Source: Pristionchus mayeri
Taxonomy: Eukaryota; Nematoda; Chromadorea; Rhabditida; Neodiplogasteridae
DNA: 64,000 bases
Assembly: GCA_036245805.1 (NCBI GenBank)
Contig: BTRK01000001.1
Location: forward strand, 22,823,087-22,887,086
Reading direction: 5' to 3'
Both the position numbers and the translations under genes were made by a program. Positions 1 to 13,201 of this stretch are shown one piece after another; the first letter of the stretch is position 1, and each line of letters opens with the position of its first letter. The notes beneath the pieces are model-generated. The model had not been told where the DNA came from and did no database searches. It was given only the letters and a program-made list of their open reading frames with translations.

Positions 1-2664
1 GCAGGGGGAAGATTATCGTCGAATTCTTCTCGGCCCTGCAAGGAAGGAAGGGTGTTCATCTCCTCTCTTCCCCTCTCTCTCTCTCTCTCTCTTCTCTCCA
101 CTCACGCCACACTATTCAGTGTCTGTAGGTATCTCAATTGGAGTGCAGCTGGAGACTGGGCGATTACTTCGGCCGCCTCGTGCAGTGATCGAGATGCCAG
201 CTTCTCTCCCTCGGCTGCGATCACCTCAAGATGGTCTTTGATCTCTCCCTCTCTTCCCCCTCTCGTACCTTCGCCCGTGCTTCTCTGGTCGCTTCTGCCT
301 CTGCAGCCATCGCTCTCTGCAGCTGCACTGGCAGTCGGACGTCTTTGCTGCAAGGGAGGAATCAGATGAGATCACCCAGGTCGTCTCCCAAGACAGTCAC
401 TCGAAGGTCGTCTGTTCCCTCAGAATCAACTGACATCTCCACTCGTTCCACTTTGATCCCCCAGCTTTCGGTGGCCTCATCAAGAACTGCCTAAAGAAGA
501 AAGATAATCAAGGAGTCACTCAATTTGGAGTAGTTTGAAGCGACTTCGTTAGTGAGCAGAGTAAAGTCAATCATTCTAATGGCCACTCGTTGATCACAAG
601 AGCTTCCACACCTGCATGGAGATGGCGAGTGAGTCTCTGTCCTGGAGAATCTCAGCCAGACTCCTCGTTCCCAGCATGTTTCGCAACGTCGTCTGGGCAA
701 GTAATCTGGAAGGGATTGAGGAGTGAGAGAGATGTTCTAGTAGAAGGGAAGTGGATGGTATTCACCTGGTGGAGTGATGGGCATTCTCTACATTGGCGAC
801 GCTGACAGTCGCATTGCTCACTCGATAGTAGACGACGGCATCCACTGACGTCGTCACGGAATCCTTCGTCAGAATCTACAGAGATTCGTCCATTGATGAG
901 AGATCCAGGGCAAGAGAAATTCACAAATGATCAGTCGTTCATGGATTCATTCAATCCGTGTTGCGAGGGTCAACTAACTTCTTGTGGAGGGACGTTGAAT
1001 GAAACTGTTCGAAGATCCACTTTGTTGTACGATTCAATGCAAGGAAGAACGAAGAAGATTCCTGAGTCACATCCATTAGGTTTCCCTCCTTTAGAATGAA
1101 TCTTGACAAAATGAATGAAAAGAGGATAAAATCCTTACCAGGTCCCTTGGCTCCTCCACCGATCAATCGACCCAATCGGAAGACTACTGCTCGTTCGTAC
1201 TCTTGCACTACCTGATATCGATCGATGAGCTCCAAGAAGTACAGTAATCTCTCACTTTGATACAGAATATCATGGATATGGGGAAGGTGGATAACATCAT
1301 TAGCCAGGAGATAATGGTGAGTACCCATCCACAGAATCCTGTTCCAGTGTCGTACGATTCAGCTGCAAGAGAAGAGTTGATTGCTTCCCTTGAGGGAAGG
1401 GAACCTTTTCCTAATATTGTTTTGAGGCAACCATAGAAGATTGAGAGGAGAAGAGGGGAATCATGGGCTCACATCAATATCACAATAATGGGGATTATAC
1501 TGACGGTTCATGTGTTTTGGGTAGTAGCTGAGCTTCAGTTGCGCTAATGACTGTCGTCTCGCTTCCCTTTCTTCCTTCGCGAAGATCAGTGGATTCAGTG
1601 TGAACCTGAGAGGAAGAGATTTTTTCGGTATGAAATAAAAAAAAGCTAACAAAATAATAAAATTTCAACGAATTATCATTAGAAAAGATATTGGTGTGCT
1701 ATAAGAAATCGAGCAAAACGCATGCTCCCGGTGAGGCTCGAACTCACGACCTTCAGATTATGAGACTGACGCGCTGCCTACTGCGCTACGGAAGCTACGA
1801 GGGAATCGGGGGAAAAAACAGTGGATAACAGCGAGGGCAGAGAGTCTTATGCTCTTGCCAAATCGTTTGACGATGAGGGAATGCCAAATCTCCCAGTCCC
1901 TAGTCATAAAAATAATGGAGTGCAAAGGGAATGAAAAGAGTCTGAGATTGGATAGAGAGTAAAAGGAGGAGAGAGATGCAGTGAAGATAGAGAAAGAATG
2001 AGCGAGTGTGCAGATTCGAGAGGGCAATCACAATAACGCTTATGATTCTGCCGCTATATCGGCCTTGCATCTTCCATTGTGAATGGAGAATTAACATACC
2101 TTCGTCCCATCCTCGGTCCTCCTCCTCTGCCTGATGGTACTTCAATCTGCAAGAGATAGGTGATGACTGGAGTGAAGGGGGGGGGGGGGGGTTACCTGTA
2201 TGCTTGCTCCATCATCATCAGATTCCATGAGTCTCTCACTCTCAGTCGATCCTCCGTCTCCCGATTGTCCGTTTTCTACAATGATATTATTATATTAATG
2301 CAGTGAAAAGAAAGATGAAAAGAGAGAATCCCACTGAAAACAGGCGAGATTTCATGGAAATTGTTTACCGACTGGGTATTGATACTAGGAAACCACTGAT
2401 AGACGCAGATCGAATTAGGAGACAGACTGACTCACAATTTTAATTAATACGTAATGTGATTGCACCTGTGTAGACTAAGGGCAACATTGGCAACAATTGG
2501 CTGGTTATCTCATTCAATTGGAAGTATGGGAATTTCTCGGATGATTGAGCTAATCTGAGAGTGGACTGAGACTGAAGAGAAGATGAAGAGAGAAGAGAAG
2601 ATTCACCAAATTTGACGATGGTTTGAGTGGTGAGAGTGGATTCACTCTTAGCAAGATCTGCCAT
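1..2664 (-). CDS. Stomatin / MEC-2-like membrane protein (3' end cut off)
   Basis: Thirteen phase-consistent exons (high to low): 2664-2607, 2275-2196, 2146-2100, 1605-1484, 1362-1256, 1211-1139, 1061-979, 875-766, 705-612, 490-435, 347-269, 224-106 and 35-1 give about 354 residues before the window edge. Residues about 110-137 form a hydrophobic hairpin segment ([20 protein letters not shown]). The SPFH/PHB domain follows: [61 protein letters not shown], and a C-terminal helix ending in [18 protein letters not shown], the family signature. Such proteins are monotopic inner-leaflet scaffolds that oligomerise and tune ion channels, as MEC-2 does for DEG/ENaC channels. An in-frame ATG at 2730 would add 22 residues. 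The exon 1605-1484 uses a weak donor (gtgata), chosen because only it keeps phase with the next exon. A tRNA-Met lies in the 1606-2099 intron. Confidence 0.9.
1723..1795 (-). tRNA. tRNA-Met (CAT), elongator type
   Basis: A 73-nt cloverleaf: 5' GCTTCCG pairs with 3' CGGGAGC, D arm GCGC/GCGC, anticodon loop CTCATAA giving CAT, and T loop TTCGAGC with GTGAG/CTCAC stem. A TTTT terminator (on the minus strand) follows near 1718-1715. It lies in an intron of the stomatin-like gene on the same strand. The same 73 nt recur at 61853-61925. Confidence 0.95.
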
Positions 2665-4252
2665 GATCGGAGAGAAGGGAAGGGAAGAGGAATGGAAAGA
2701 AGAAGTCTGGAGGGACCATTCCTCCTCCATTGCTCTTCTTCTTTCACTTCATATCCCGCCTTCTTCGGGTTTTGACAGTCTCTGGACTCTCTCGATTTCC
2801 ACACTCTCTCACTCTCTCTGACCGATGAAAGAGAAGGGGAAGAACACTTGGGAAGAACTGTGGAGAAGACAGAACAAAGGGAAGGAACGGTGAGGGAAGG
2901 AAGGAGTTATCACGCAAGCTGAATGCCTCTTTAGTTATTTCAACCCTCAGTTTTCTGTTTTCAGAGGCACAGTGAATTTGGCAGTGAGAGAAGATGAAAT
3001 GGAGGAGAAGAGAAGAAAACAGTGATGGGAGTTAGGATAAGAATAAGTACGAACCAAAATAGAGGGAACCCGGAATAAAAGGATAGGGCTGGAACCCGAA
3101 GAAGAACCTAAAGAGAATCCAGGGGAGGCAGTAGGTTGGATTATCCTCGTCGGATAGCATCATGAGCACTCACGGGTTCGAAACAGCACCCTTTTACAGT
3201 ATTTTCACAATAGGCTCCTACACTGTTTCCGGGAAATACTAACTTAGGGTAATATATGGTTCTAATCCGAGTGTCATATTTGGTTCTAATCCGGGTGTTC
3301 ATCCCTGAGGAAGATTGAATGGGGTAGTGAGAGATATGGCAGAATATCAGAAGGGGGAGCAATCTAAGGAACGAGGAAAGGGACTGGAATAACAAAAATA
3401 AATAAAAAGGAAGAAATAACGTGGAAATGGGATGGAGTCGAAGAGTTATGATAGAGTGGGATGGATTAGTAAGAGAAGGGAAGAAGGGAAGTTGAGACTA
3501 CGATTTACCCGTCGAGTTCCGTTTTTTGTGTGTAGATTGACAGAATAAAGGGAAGAAATGGAGTTCATCTCATTCTCACCACAGAAATGAGCATCTTTTG
3601 TGTAGGGATGAGAATCCATCGCTTCTTTTTGGATGGAACTCGAAAAGTCTGTGAATTGAAGGAAGAGAGGAAATGGGGAGAGGGGCGAGGACTCTCAACA
3701 CTTCTGAGACCTTAGACGAGAAATTCAATTGAAATTGCCTGCGAAGTTGAAATGGACGAAGAAAGTGCATTGAATAGACCAAAGTTGCCCGTAGATCAGA
3801 ATCGACGTTCTCATGAATGAAAAAGAGGAAGAGGGAAAGATGAAGAGGAAGAGGAAGGAGCTATTCGGAGGACGATCAGAGTAATCTAAAGAAAGTGAGA
3901 GAGAGAAGGGGAGAAGGGGCGGAGACTCAGTCAATCCACAGAAACAGTCACGAATCGAGGATTTAGAGCGGATTTGACCACTGAGCAAAGCCATGTTTTA
4001 GAAGGGGTTAAAGAGGGAAGAAGAAGTCGGTTATGAGAAAATTAGTAGGACTTCAAATGAGGTTATGAACACAGAGAAGAGAAGGACAATTGGATGTGTA
4101 AAGGGAGAGAGTCACTTAGAGAGGATCTTCCAAATAAATACTACCCTGAGTGCTCCCATGACCATTTGCTAGAAGAGCTTCTAAGACGCGGCACAATTTC
4201 CATAATAATAAATCTGGCAAGTTTGACCATCTAGGGGATGAATGGGACTCAC

Positions 4253-4319
4253 GGCCGTATCCTCTATCGATGACCTCCAGAAACTCCATTTTGGGTTTAT
4301 CATCGGGCGACTTTTGCAT
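4253..4319 (-). CDS. Candidate alternative first exon of the stomatin-like gene
   Basis: An ATG at 4319 opens 22 codons (MQKSPDDKPKMEFLEVIDRG, then Y-G) ending in phase 1 at a strong donor (gtgagt). Exon 2 of the stomatin-like gene (2275-2196) needs a phase-1 upstream exon, so this exon and the one at 2664-2607 are interchangeable. Nematode stomatin genes often have alternative N termini. Transcript data would be needed to confirm; it could also be a chance ORF with a donor. Confidence 0.45.
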
Positions 4320-7300
4320 CTCTTTCTCTCTTTTGTCTCTTCTTTCTTCTCTTGAATGGGAATGAAATCAAGCAGGAAAAGTGCGAGAATCAAATGACGG
4401 AAACGAGAAGACGCGAGAAGAAAAGAGAGAATGAGATAGAGGGAGATGATAGGAGTCATTAAGGAGAAGAATCAAGAGGAGGAGGAGGGAGATTTGAATA
4501 CTCGATGCAGTGATAGAAAAGGAGAAATGAGAAGTGATTGAGATTGAGGAAGGGGAAAAAAGAAGGAATAAGTAAGGAGGAGAGGAGCATGGAGAAGCAT
4601 CGAGTGGACGACTTTGCAATGCATGGAGGAGAGATGCATCATACTCTGCACTCTCTCCAGTTCACACACTCTCTCGCTCACTCTGACGGACGAGAGAGAA
4701 GAGAGATTGAAGAGAGAGAAGGGAGTGATCGGAGAGAGAGATCGAACTAGACCAATATGATTGGTACATCTGGAGAATTGGAATGGAGACTATGGGATGG
4801 CGTCTTCCTTCTCTCTCTCTCTCTCTTCGAGACCCGTATGACGGGCATGTCAAATGGAGCACAACCACGTCTAATGGAGAAGAAAACGATGAGACGAATA
4901 CTGTAATAGACAAAAGAGAGGATGAAAGGAGTGGATGATAGGCAGTGAATGGAAGAGAAGACTGTAGAAAGAAGAGGAAGGAGAGGAGAAGGGAGGGCGC
5001 ATATGAAATGGAGACTCTGCATGGAAAGGAGATGAGCGATGACTCCTACAGGTGGATGAGGAATGGAAGGAGAGCATTCCTGGAGAGTAAAGAGGAGAAG
5101 GACTTAGATTGAGATGGACCGTCGATTCGAAGGAGTCACAATGTACAAGAGAGTAGGAGTCGAAGAAGGGAGAGACTCCCCTAAATCCATTATAGTTCCT
5201 GGGGTGAGGGAAGAAGACGTCAAAGAGAGGAGAGAACAGAGGAATCAAGTAGTCTATTCGATCGAGTGAGAAGGAGTACTCATATAGGGGAAGGAAAGGA
5301 GAAGGACTCAGTACTGATCCCTTGTGATGGGAGAACAAGAGAGATGAGGGATGATAGGGACAGGAAGAAGAGCTTCCATTCACGACCACGATAAAAGAGG
5401 ATTGGATTGAATGGAGGCTCAGAATGAGTGCGAATTTATGTAGAGAAGGATAAAGGGAGAGGGATGAAGGAGACCTCTGTCCCACCAAAAGACGCCTTCC
5501 TAATCCCCCTTGCAAGGAGTCAATAAGGGTCGATGGAAGAGAGGATCAAGAAGGTAGACCTCCTCCTTACCTCCTCCTGTCATCCAGTGGAGTCTGAAGA
5601 AGGGAAGAGAGGTGAGGGAGAGGGAGTCAAGTCAAGGAACGGAAAGGGGTCAAAACAGAACCATCGATGGACGAGGGGACAACAAGCATAAACCATTCGA
5701 GGAATGGAGAGAAGAAGAAGAGAAACCATCGAAGACACGAGGGAAAGATGAGTGGAGGGAGAGGACTACGCAGAGGGACAAGATATGATATTTGATATTA
5801 GAATGGAGTGGGAGGTTGCCTGAATGAACTGTTAATATTCCTTCTTTTTCTAATGGTCAGTGTGTGAATGAGTGGAGAGTCAGAGGGAAGATAGAATGAG
5901 GGGGAGGGAGAGATTAGCTGTTCCTCTCCCGAATCCACTGAATTGACGTCGTCCCTTGGAGCATTTGGGGTGGAAACGACAGGCGTTCTTGTGGAGATAG
6001 AAGAGGATGGAGAGAGTCACTTACTGCAGAGGAATAGGAGAAGGGGAGACCTGAGGACTGTGGAGGAATGGAGGAAAGAATGAAAGGAAGAGGGGAGGGA
6101 TGGCCAGATGTGACCTTCCTCTGAATATGAGATGGAGAACGATGTGAGAAGGAATGATGGGATTGAGTCGTTGAGAGAAGATAGGAGATGTTCTGAAGAG
6201 AACAAGGAACTGGAGATGAAGAGAGCATAAGGAAGGAATCAATCGGGATCAGTAGAGTGCATAGTCAGCAGAAGAGGAGTAGAGAGAGAGAGGAGGAAGA
6301 TGGATGGATGAGGATCTTCCTCTCTCATCATCTCATCCTCTTCCCTAAACACTTCGCATCATCTCACGTCTTTTCTCTAGCTGCTAAAGTGCCCTTCCAG
6401 TCTATCGACAGATCAAATTTCAGAAGAAGAAGGGGCGAGAAAAGATCTCGCCCCATTCCATCACGAATTCCGTCCATTCGGACAGTAGAACGTCAATTCT
6501 AAACCTGGAAAAAGAGAAGCATCGTAGTTCTTCTCCATTGTAAAGGGAGAACGGGAGGGTGGAGGATGACTGTGAATGGATAGCTTTTCTTCTCCAAAAT
6601 AATTAGGGATTCCACGCAATGGATTATAGTGCAAGTGGTCACTCGATGGGTCGTTTCCTCCCTTTATCCGATGAGAAGAGAATAAGAAGACGATGAATCT
6701 CTCGATGGAGGAAATCAGAAGGAATTATGGATGAATGGAGAGGGGAGAATGGCTGATAAGGGGCCTTCCTCACCTTCCTCGTTCGTCGTTGTCGATTCTG
6801 ATGGGGAAGGAAGGAAAGAGCAGTCGACTATTTCTCTCTCTTCTCACTTCTCACAAGGGCTCTAAATGGGCGGGAGGGATCATGTTTCTAGCTGAGAAGT
6901 GAGTCCGAGTAAGAGCAGTTGATCATCCATCAAAAGAGATTAGAAGGAGAGGAGGAGGAGATGTTCGCACGCATGATTTGTACACTGAAGAAGAGAAGAA
7001 AAGGGGGATGATCGGAGGAGGAAGAGGAACAATGATCATTAGGGGGGAACAGATATGAAGAGTGACGAGAAGGAATGGATTAGTTGACTAGAGTGGAGGA
7101 TGAAGGAAAGTCATTGCACCGTGAGAAATAGATGGTGGACCGAAGGAGGAAGAGGTCATGGAGGATCCAGAATATTATCAGACAACTATAGGAAACTTAA
7201 TCTACGATGAAAAAAAGGAGTAATGATAGGAAAAAGTATTGAAATCAATAAAGAAGAAAAGAAGAAAAACCACATCGCCGGACAATGAAAATGAGGAGAA

Positions 7301-10300
7301 AAGCGAGCCGAAGGAGCTGAAGTCGGGTGGAAGCTCAGTTGAAGGGAATGCGGGAAGGTGGGAGGGAAGGGAGTCTTTCACTACAGTCCTCCCCATTTCC
7401 TCCCTTCTGACCATTCAACCCCTACTCGAATGTGCAATGGAAGAGGAGGCTAATTGAGAGTTCGAGGGTCGAGTGACCTACTCAATTCCCTCGGGATGAG
7501 AATGAATCGGAGATGATTGAGATGGAGATGGCTATCGAATTTATCAAATCAATTCAACGAGACTCGAATCAGTGCAAGATTCAGAGGAGAAGTTACGAGG
7601 AAGAATCGGAGGAGTTGAGTGCATTAAGGCGGACAGCGGGGGTCACTCAAAACACTTCGAGGCTTAGAATCTCAACGGTCTCCGTATTCTAAACACACAA
7701 ATAAATGCTACCGAACATTGTAATTGATCAGGAAATAATTCATTATGAAGAGAGACACAAAACAAGTTGTGTTTCCCTCGGTTTCTCAATGATTGATGCA
7801 CAAGTCATGCATGTTTTGCTCATTCTTTTCGCTTTCCGGATATCCTCACATATTGTCTTACTTGAGATGAAATGGACCACTGGCTAAAGATCTTCAACAA
7901 TATTAGTAGTAAAAGACTGACTTCTTGGGAATCTGAACTTGACTTCTTTCTCAATCGTCGATCGTCGTCGTTCCCCTCCTTCTTCATCTCAATTTTTAGT
8001 CATTTTAAGAACATTGCATTCATCGTCAAAATTTCTAATTGGTTTTGAGGCATATTTCCTAATCAAACATTCAATATTTTCACACAAATTTCAACTTCTC
8101 TTTTCGTCTTCGAAGTTCACCTGGTTCTTTTCAATCTCTAATTTCCTTCTAAATCCTTCTCTTCTCACCTCCATTCGATGAATGAGGAGGGGACGTCTCT
8201 TCGAAGGAGAACCGAGAAATTGTGGCGTCTGGAAATAGATGAAAAATCAGAAAATTTTGGATAAATTGGGAAAGGCATAATGGGCGCGTTGAGAATGAAG
8301 GTGGAAGGCATTCAAAGTATCAACAGAATATCAAAGAGGGAAGGAGGGAAGGGGTGAAAGAGTGGGGTAGAGACTCCGTCCCTTTAGAGATGTTTCTTCT
8401 CGTAGACACAATCAAGTGAGTAGAAGTCAATTGAGTTACGCCAAGTGTGGTAGGAAGACACCACGAATGTCCCCCCCCCCTTCCCCCTCTCGGTCCTCCC
8501 CTCTTTCCCCTCCTGTTCCCCCCCTGTTTCCACTGATTTATTCCCTTGTTATTTCATAGAAGAAACGAGGAACTCATCAGGAGTCAAAATGGCTCCTTTC
8601 TCTCATTCTGCGCTTGTTGTGAAGAGTTCTCTCATTCTGCGCTTGTTGTGAAGAACGAAGCAAAGAAAACTAAGAAAGGGAGTAGTTTCAGACTATCTCC
8701 ATAGTTCATCGCTTTGCGGGTCGTTGACGAATGAATGAGATGAGCCAATTCACACATTCAAATGGAGTTGAGAGATAAAAGGGTGTGAGTTGTCTAAGTT
8801 GTTGATTGGTAGAAGTTAGGAATGGAAGTTTAACTCGACAGTGCACCCCATTCAGCCACTCGAAAGACTCCCATTACACGGAGATGGAATGGGAGGGAAC
8901 GAAGTACCTTCTACGGGCATGGAAACACTTGGAGATAAGAGTGAAAAGAGAGGGGAAATGGGGAATTCAGTGGATCTACTGAGGAGAAGAGGAAGGAAGG
9001 AGTTGAATAAGGAAAGCGAGACGTGATTTGAATTCGGAAGAAGGACAATCAAGTAGGAGAAAGAGGAGAAGAAGAGGGAGAAACACCTGGACCCTCCCCT
9101 CTTCCTTCATTCCCTCAAACTACGAACTCGAGACTTATTCCACCTGCTTCACACTTACCGTATCAGGTATAGTTCACTTCTCACTTCAACGTACTACATG
9201 GAATGACGGGAGGTTCGAGGGTGGATTAGAGGGTACCACACAAGTTCGCAAGAAGAGAGGAGAGGAATGAGGGAAGAAGGAAGATTAAGAGGGTGGATGA
9301 GCATTGAAAAGCCATGTAAAAAGTGACAACGACCAAGCAAGAATTGTTGTCGTTTCAAACTAGAGAAGAGCTTTTTTAGTCGAGAAGGACCGAAAGAAGT
9401 TCGAAGGGGGGAATCAGCGGAGGAATACAGTTATACTCGTTGAATGATGCTATTCAGGGTGTGAAATGGAAAGGGAAGAGGCAGTTGGAGATAGGCAAAA
9501 TAAGCAGGGCAAGCATAAATATAAATCGGAAGTCTGTGAGGTGAATGGAAGAGGACTGTGAAGGAATGAAGGGAACCGTCTCTCCTTCATTCCTCACTTC
9601 ATTCCCTTCCCCTTCGACCCCTTTCTTCTCCCTTCTTCCAACTTCCGAAGTGCAGAGAGGAGACGAAAAGAAGAGAAGAGTAAGGAGAAACCTGGAATGA
9701 GACAGAGAAAAGACCAAGAATGAGGACAACAATCAGAGGGAAGAAGAAGGAAGAGCAGAAATGAGAATGAAGAGAGTGAATAAGAGAATGAGATCGTCGT
9801 CGACTGTCGAGACACGAGAGAATTGAGGGGAGGAACGAACGAATTCGTCCGTGCAAGAAGAGACGAAGAAGAGAGAAGAGAGATCACAAAGGAATCACTG
9901 ATCAAGAAATGTGTAGAAAGAAATGATGAATAGACGGAACGAGGAGGATATGGAATATATGACGAAGAGAACAGAATAAGAGCAGAACTCCCCGAATGAG
10001 TAAATAAGAGTTCGTTCGTCTCAATGGAGACGAATGAGGGAATCTGATATCAAATCGAACTAATTAGAATACAAATATTTGAATGGAGGGGCTAATACTA
10101 TACTAGTAGAGGGCTTGGGAGGGGTCAATTGAGATAAAGAGAGGGAAGAGGAAGGAATATTCCTGAGGGATCGGGAGGAGGCAGAGAGACAAACTTCATA
10201 ACTCATCCCTTGTGAGTGAGTGGATGAACAGCTTGGTTGCACCTCGAAAACAGCAGGAATTCACTCGTATGATTGCAAATTCGAACAGATGGAAAGGGCA

Positions 10301-13201
10301 GGAGAGAGGAGACAAAAGGACGGAAATGAGGATGGAGTAGAAGGAAGAGGAGGAGGAGGAGGAGAAGGAGGAGGAGGAGAAGAAGAAGGATGTTATGATG
10401 AGATTGGAAGAGGACGAGAAACAACGATGGAATGCATTGTAATGGAGAGAAGGGAGAAGGGAGATAAATATATTCGCATCGGCTCTCCATTATAATGCTC
10501 ATTCGACTGTGATAAATGGGCGAGATTCACTCGAGGGATAGTGAAGGATCAACAAAAAGAGAAGGATAAACGGGGGTCAAAGGCGACTAATTCTTCAAAG
10601 GAGATGTCAAATGCATCTAAATAGGGAAGTTTTGCAGCAGTGCTAACTCTCGCAGAGGAGACTCAAGCAAACAATAGTTGTGCAGTAGTTCCCGCATACT
10701 TTCTATGGGTAAGGAGACAGGAATGAATTGGAAGGGCACTGAATGTCTCCCTCTCACTCAACTTCACGAGTCCCAAGGGAGACAACGAAGATCGCAGTTC
10801 AGAAGACAAAAACAAACACGGGCTAGGAATGGAAATGAGCCTCTTCGACCTTGTGAAGCGGAAGGATGACAGGAGAGGAGGAGGAGGTGATTGAATGAGT
10901 GAGGAGTGGATGATGACTGGTGGATGACCTACCGGGACGAATATCCAAAGATAAACAACTGCTTCCACTGACCAATTGCGGATTAGTGACAGTGGCTAAG
11001 GGAATAGGGGGGACTGTAGTTGGTAGTTAGTTAAGGAAAGAGAGGAGACTGCTCGTAATTCGGAAGTGTCCCTTGTGAGGGGAAAGGAACGGTGCTTGGG
11101 TAGATCTGAGAGGGACGAGCTAAGTAGTCAGTCACTTGTTGGGGGATTCCTCATGAGTTATCCAGGGGGTGAAGGAGAGATTGGAGAGATAGGAGGGAAT
11201 CCCAAGGGACGAGCACTCCCTTATACAACCGTCTCATTAGATTCCTTCGGTCACTCCTAATTGCACTCCCAACTTTTTTCTTAAAAAATTCACGTCATAG
11301 CTTCCGCTAAAGTTAGAAAAGCGTAGTATTTGAAGAAGGAGACGCATAGTGAATGGTGAGTATACGGGAAAGGAGAAGGAAGAAGAGACAGAGAAAGAGT
11401 CGATGTGTTATCTTGTTCTCCTGTTTGGAATGCAAATGGACGTGACTGAAATCGGAAGGAGGCACACGCAATTGGAAGGAATGGAAGGGAGTTCGAGGGG
11501 AATCTCCATAATTGAACCATCGATGGAAGAAGACGAAGAACACAGCATATAGTCACAATTCAACCAACGGATCGAACTAATTTACTACTCGGAGTGGAGG
11601 TTTATTATGAGATATGAGGTTATGGGAGGAAGTTGAATTCTGTAAAGAGACAATAGGGATTAGCGGTGAAGGAAAGAATACTGAGAATAGGAATCAGATA
11701 CTGTCTTCCGCATCAATGAATTTCTTCTTATTATGATATAAATCGATTATGACGCAGTCATGATTTTTTACTCATTTCCAAGAGCTTCAACAACCAAACA
11801 ATAATATTCAAACCAAAAATGGTGAGAATTTTCAGCAACGAGACATCAAGATGAATGCACAATTTTAAGGAGTTGAGATAATGGTGAGAAAAGGGGCGAA
11901 ACGAAAGAGAAGAAGAGACCTTCTTCAGTTCCTTAACGCCTCTCGAATTCTAAAATTCAGTTGACAATTGGGAGGAAGTAAATACTAATTTTAATTGATT
12001 AAAATGATCCATCTCAAATATAGATGCAGAGATAATGGGTATATAATACAATATCGTTTCTAATCTTTCTCTTTCCGTTGATCCGTAGTCAGAATTACTT
12101 TTTTTTATCATTTTTATTAATTTCCCGACTCCTCAATCGTCGATCCTCCTCTTCTTCTTGATATTTCCTGATCTTTCCTTGTTTGAAATCACTTGGAACA
12201 CTTCGCCTTCAATGGACGAAAACGAATATTTGAACCGAGGGATATGACCTAGACTATCCAGAGAATAAGAATACACGATTCCCAGAATTGTATTTATCCA
12301 TATTTGGAGATAAATGTGTTATAGCAGATTGTTAGGCTATAACAATTTGCAAGTAAACTTTGGAACTTTCTTCGCAAAAAGATCTTTCCCTCTTCTGCCT
12401 CTACTCGTATTGTAGGAAATCTCTGCCCATTCTGGATGTTCATGAGATCTTCTTTAGACTTTCTTTTTTCAACAATAAACAGTATCTTTGGCAGATAATA
12501 ACTCTTTTATCTCCTCTTCAACCAGTAATTGCAGGTTTGCAAGGCGATAACATTAGTACTTTACATCCAATTGGCTTATATTAATATATAACATATATGT
12601 ATTTCAAATTATGCCTGTGTAAGACCGTAAGAAAATGCAAAGCGGGACGAATCCTAGTCAATGTATCTCTCATACTCTTTTCACTCCTCTGTACAGACTA
12701 TTTGCATATCACAGAAAGTTGTGCTATATGAATCGAACGAAAGAAAGGAAGTAGCAACGAATGAGATGGATGGAGAAGGGGCGGGGCTTGTTCGGGGGGA
12801 AGGCATGCATTACTATTGATTATGAGCGACTTAGAGATATTTGTAAGGCGAAAGTTAAGCGAGAATCACAGTTGAAATGGAGCAATCGAAGGGAACTTCT
12901 ACCATGTTGGAAAACTAGGAATTCTACGAGGAAACGCGAAATGAACCGGTGAAAAAAAGAAGGAAGAGCGATAAATGAATGGACTCTCCATCGAAAGCAA
13001 CGGGAATACGAGGGAGTAGGCTAAGGGAAGGGGGAACTGGGGGAAGTACCGGTTTGGGATGCACGAAATGTTTGTATCAATCAATAACGGGGATGATTCG
13101 AGTGGACGAACAATGAACGGGTCTGACTACGGAAAGAATGAATACTGTGTGGGAAAGCTCGCTGAGAGTGGCTATGTACACACTGGAGGAGAGATCAAAG
13201 A
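4320..13201. other. No gene recognised; low-complexity region
   Basis: I see no conserved protein segment or RNA gene here. Much of the stretch is purine-rich on the plus strand (GAGAGAAG-like), so the many ORFs on the minus strand are Ser/Leu/Pro-rich artefacts. Two patches, about 7690-8200 and 11570-12720, are clearly more A+T-rich than the rest and lack coding signals. A 29-bp tandem duplication sits at 8598-8654 and a GGA-rich microsatellite near 10340-10390. The stretch may be intergenic or hold further upstream exons of the stomatin-like gene. Confidence 0.6.
8598..8654. repeat. 29-bp tandem duplication
   Basis: Two adjacent near-perfect copies of a 29-bp unit beginning TTCTCTCATTCTGCGCTTGT are seen at 8598-8626 and 8627-8654. 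No function is visible. Confidence 0.85.

Noticed and set aside
3240..3310. Short direct repeat (TTTGGTTCTAATCCGRGTGT-like) as a CRISPR or satellite
   Set aside because: Only two imperfect units; no spacer pattern, and the genome is eukaryotic.
4871..5515. 214-codon minus-strand ORF rich in Ser, Leu, Pro and His
   Set aside because: Produced by polypyrimidine composition; no conserved motif or sensible splice borders.
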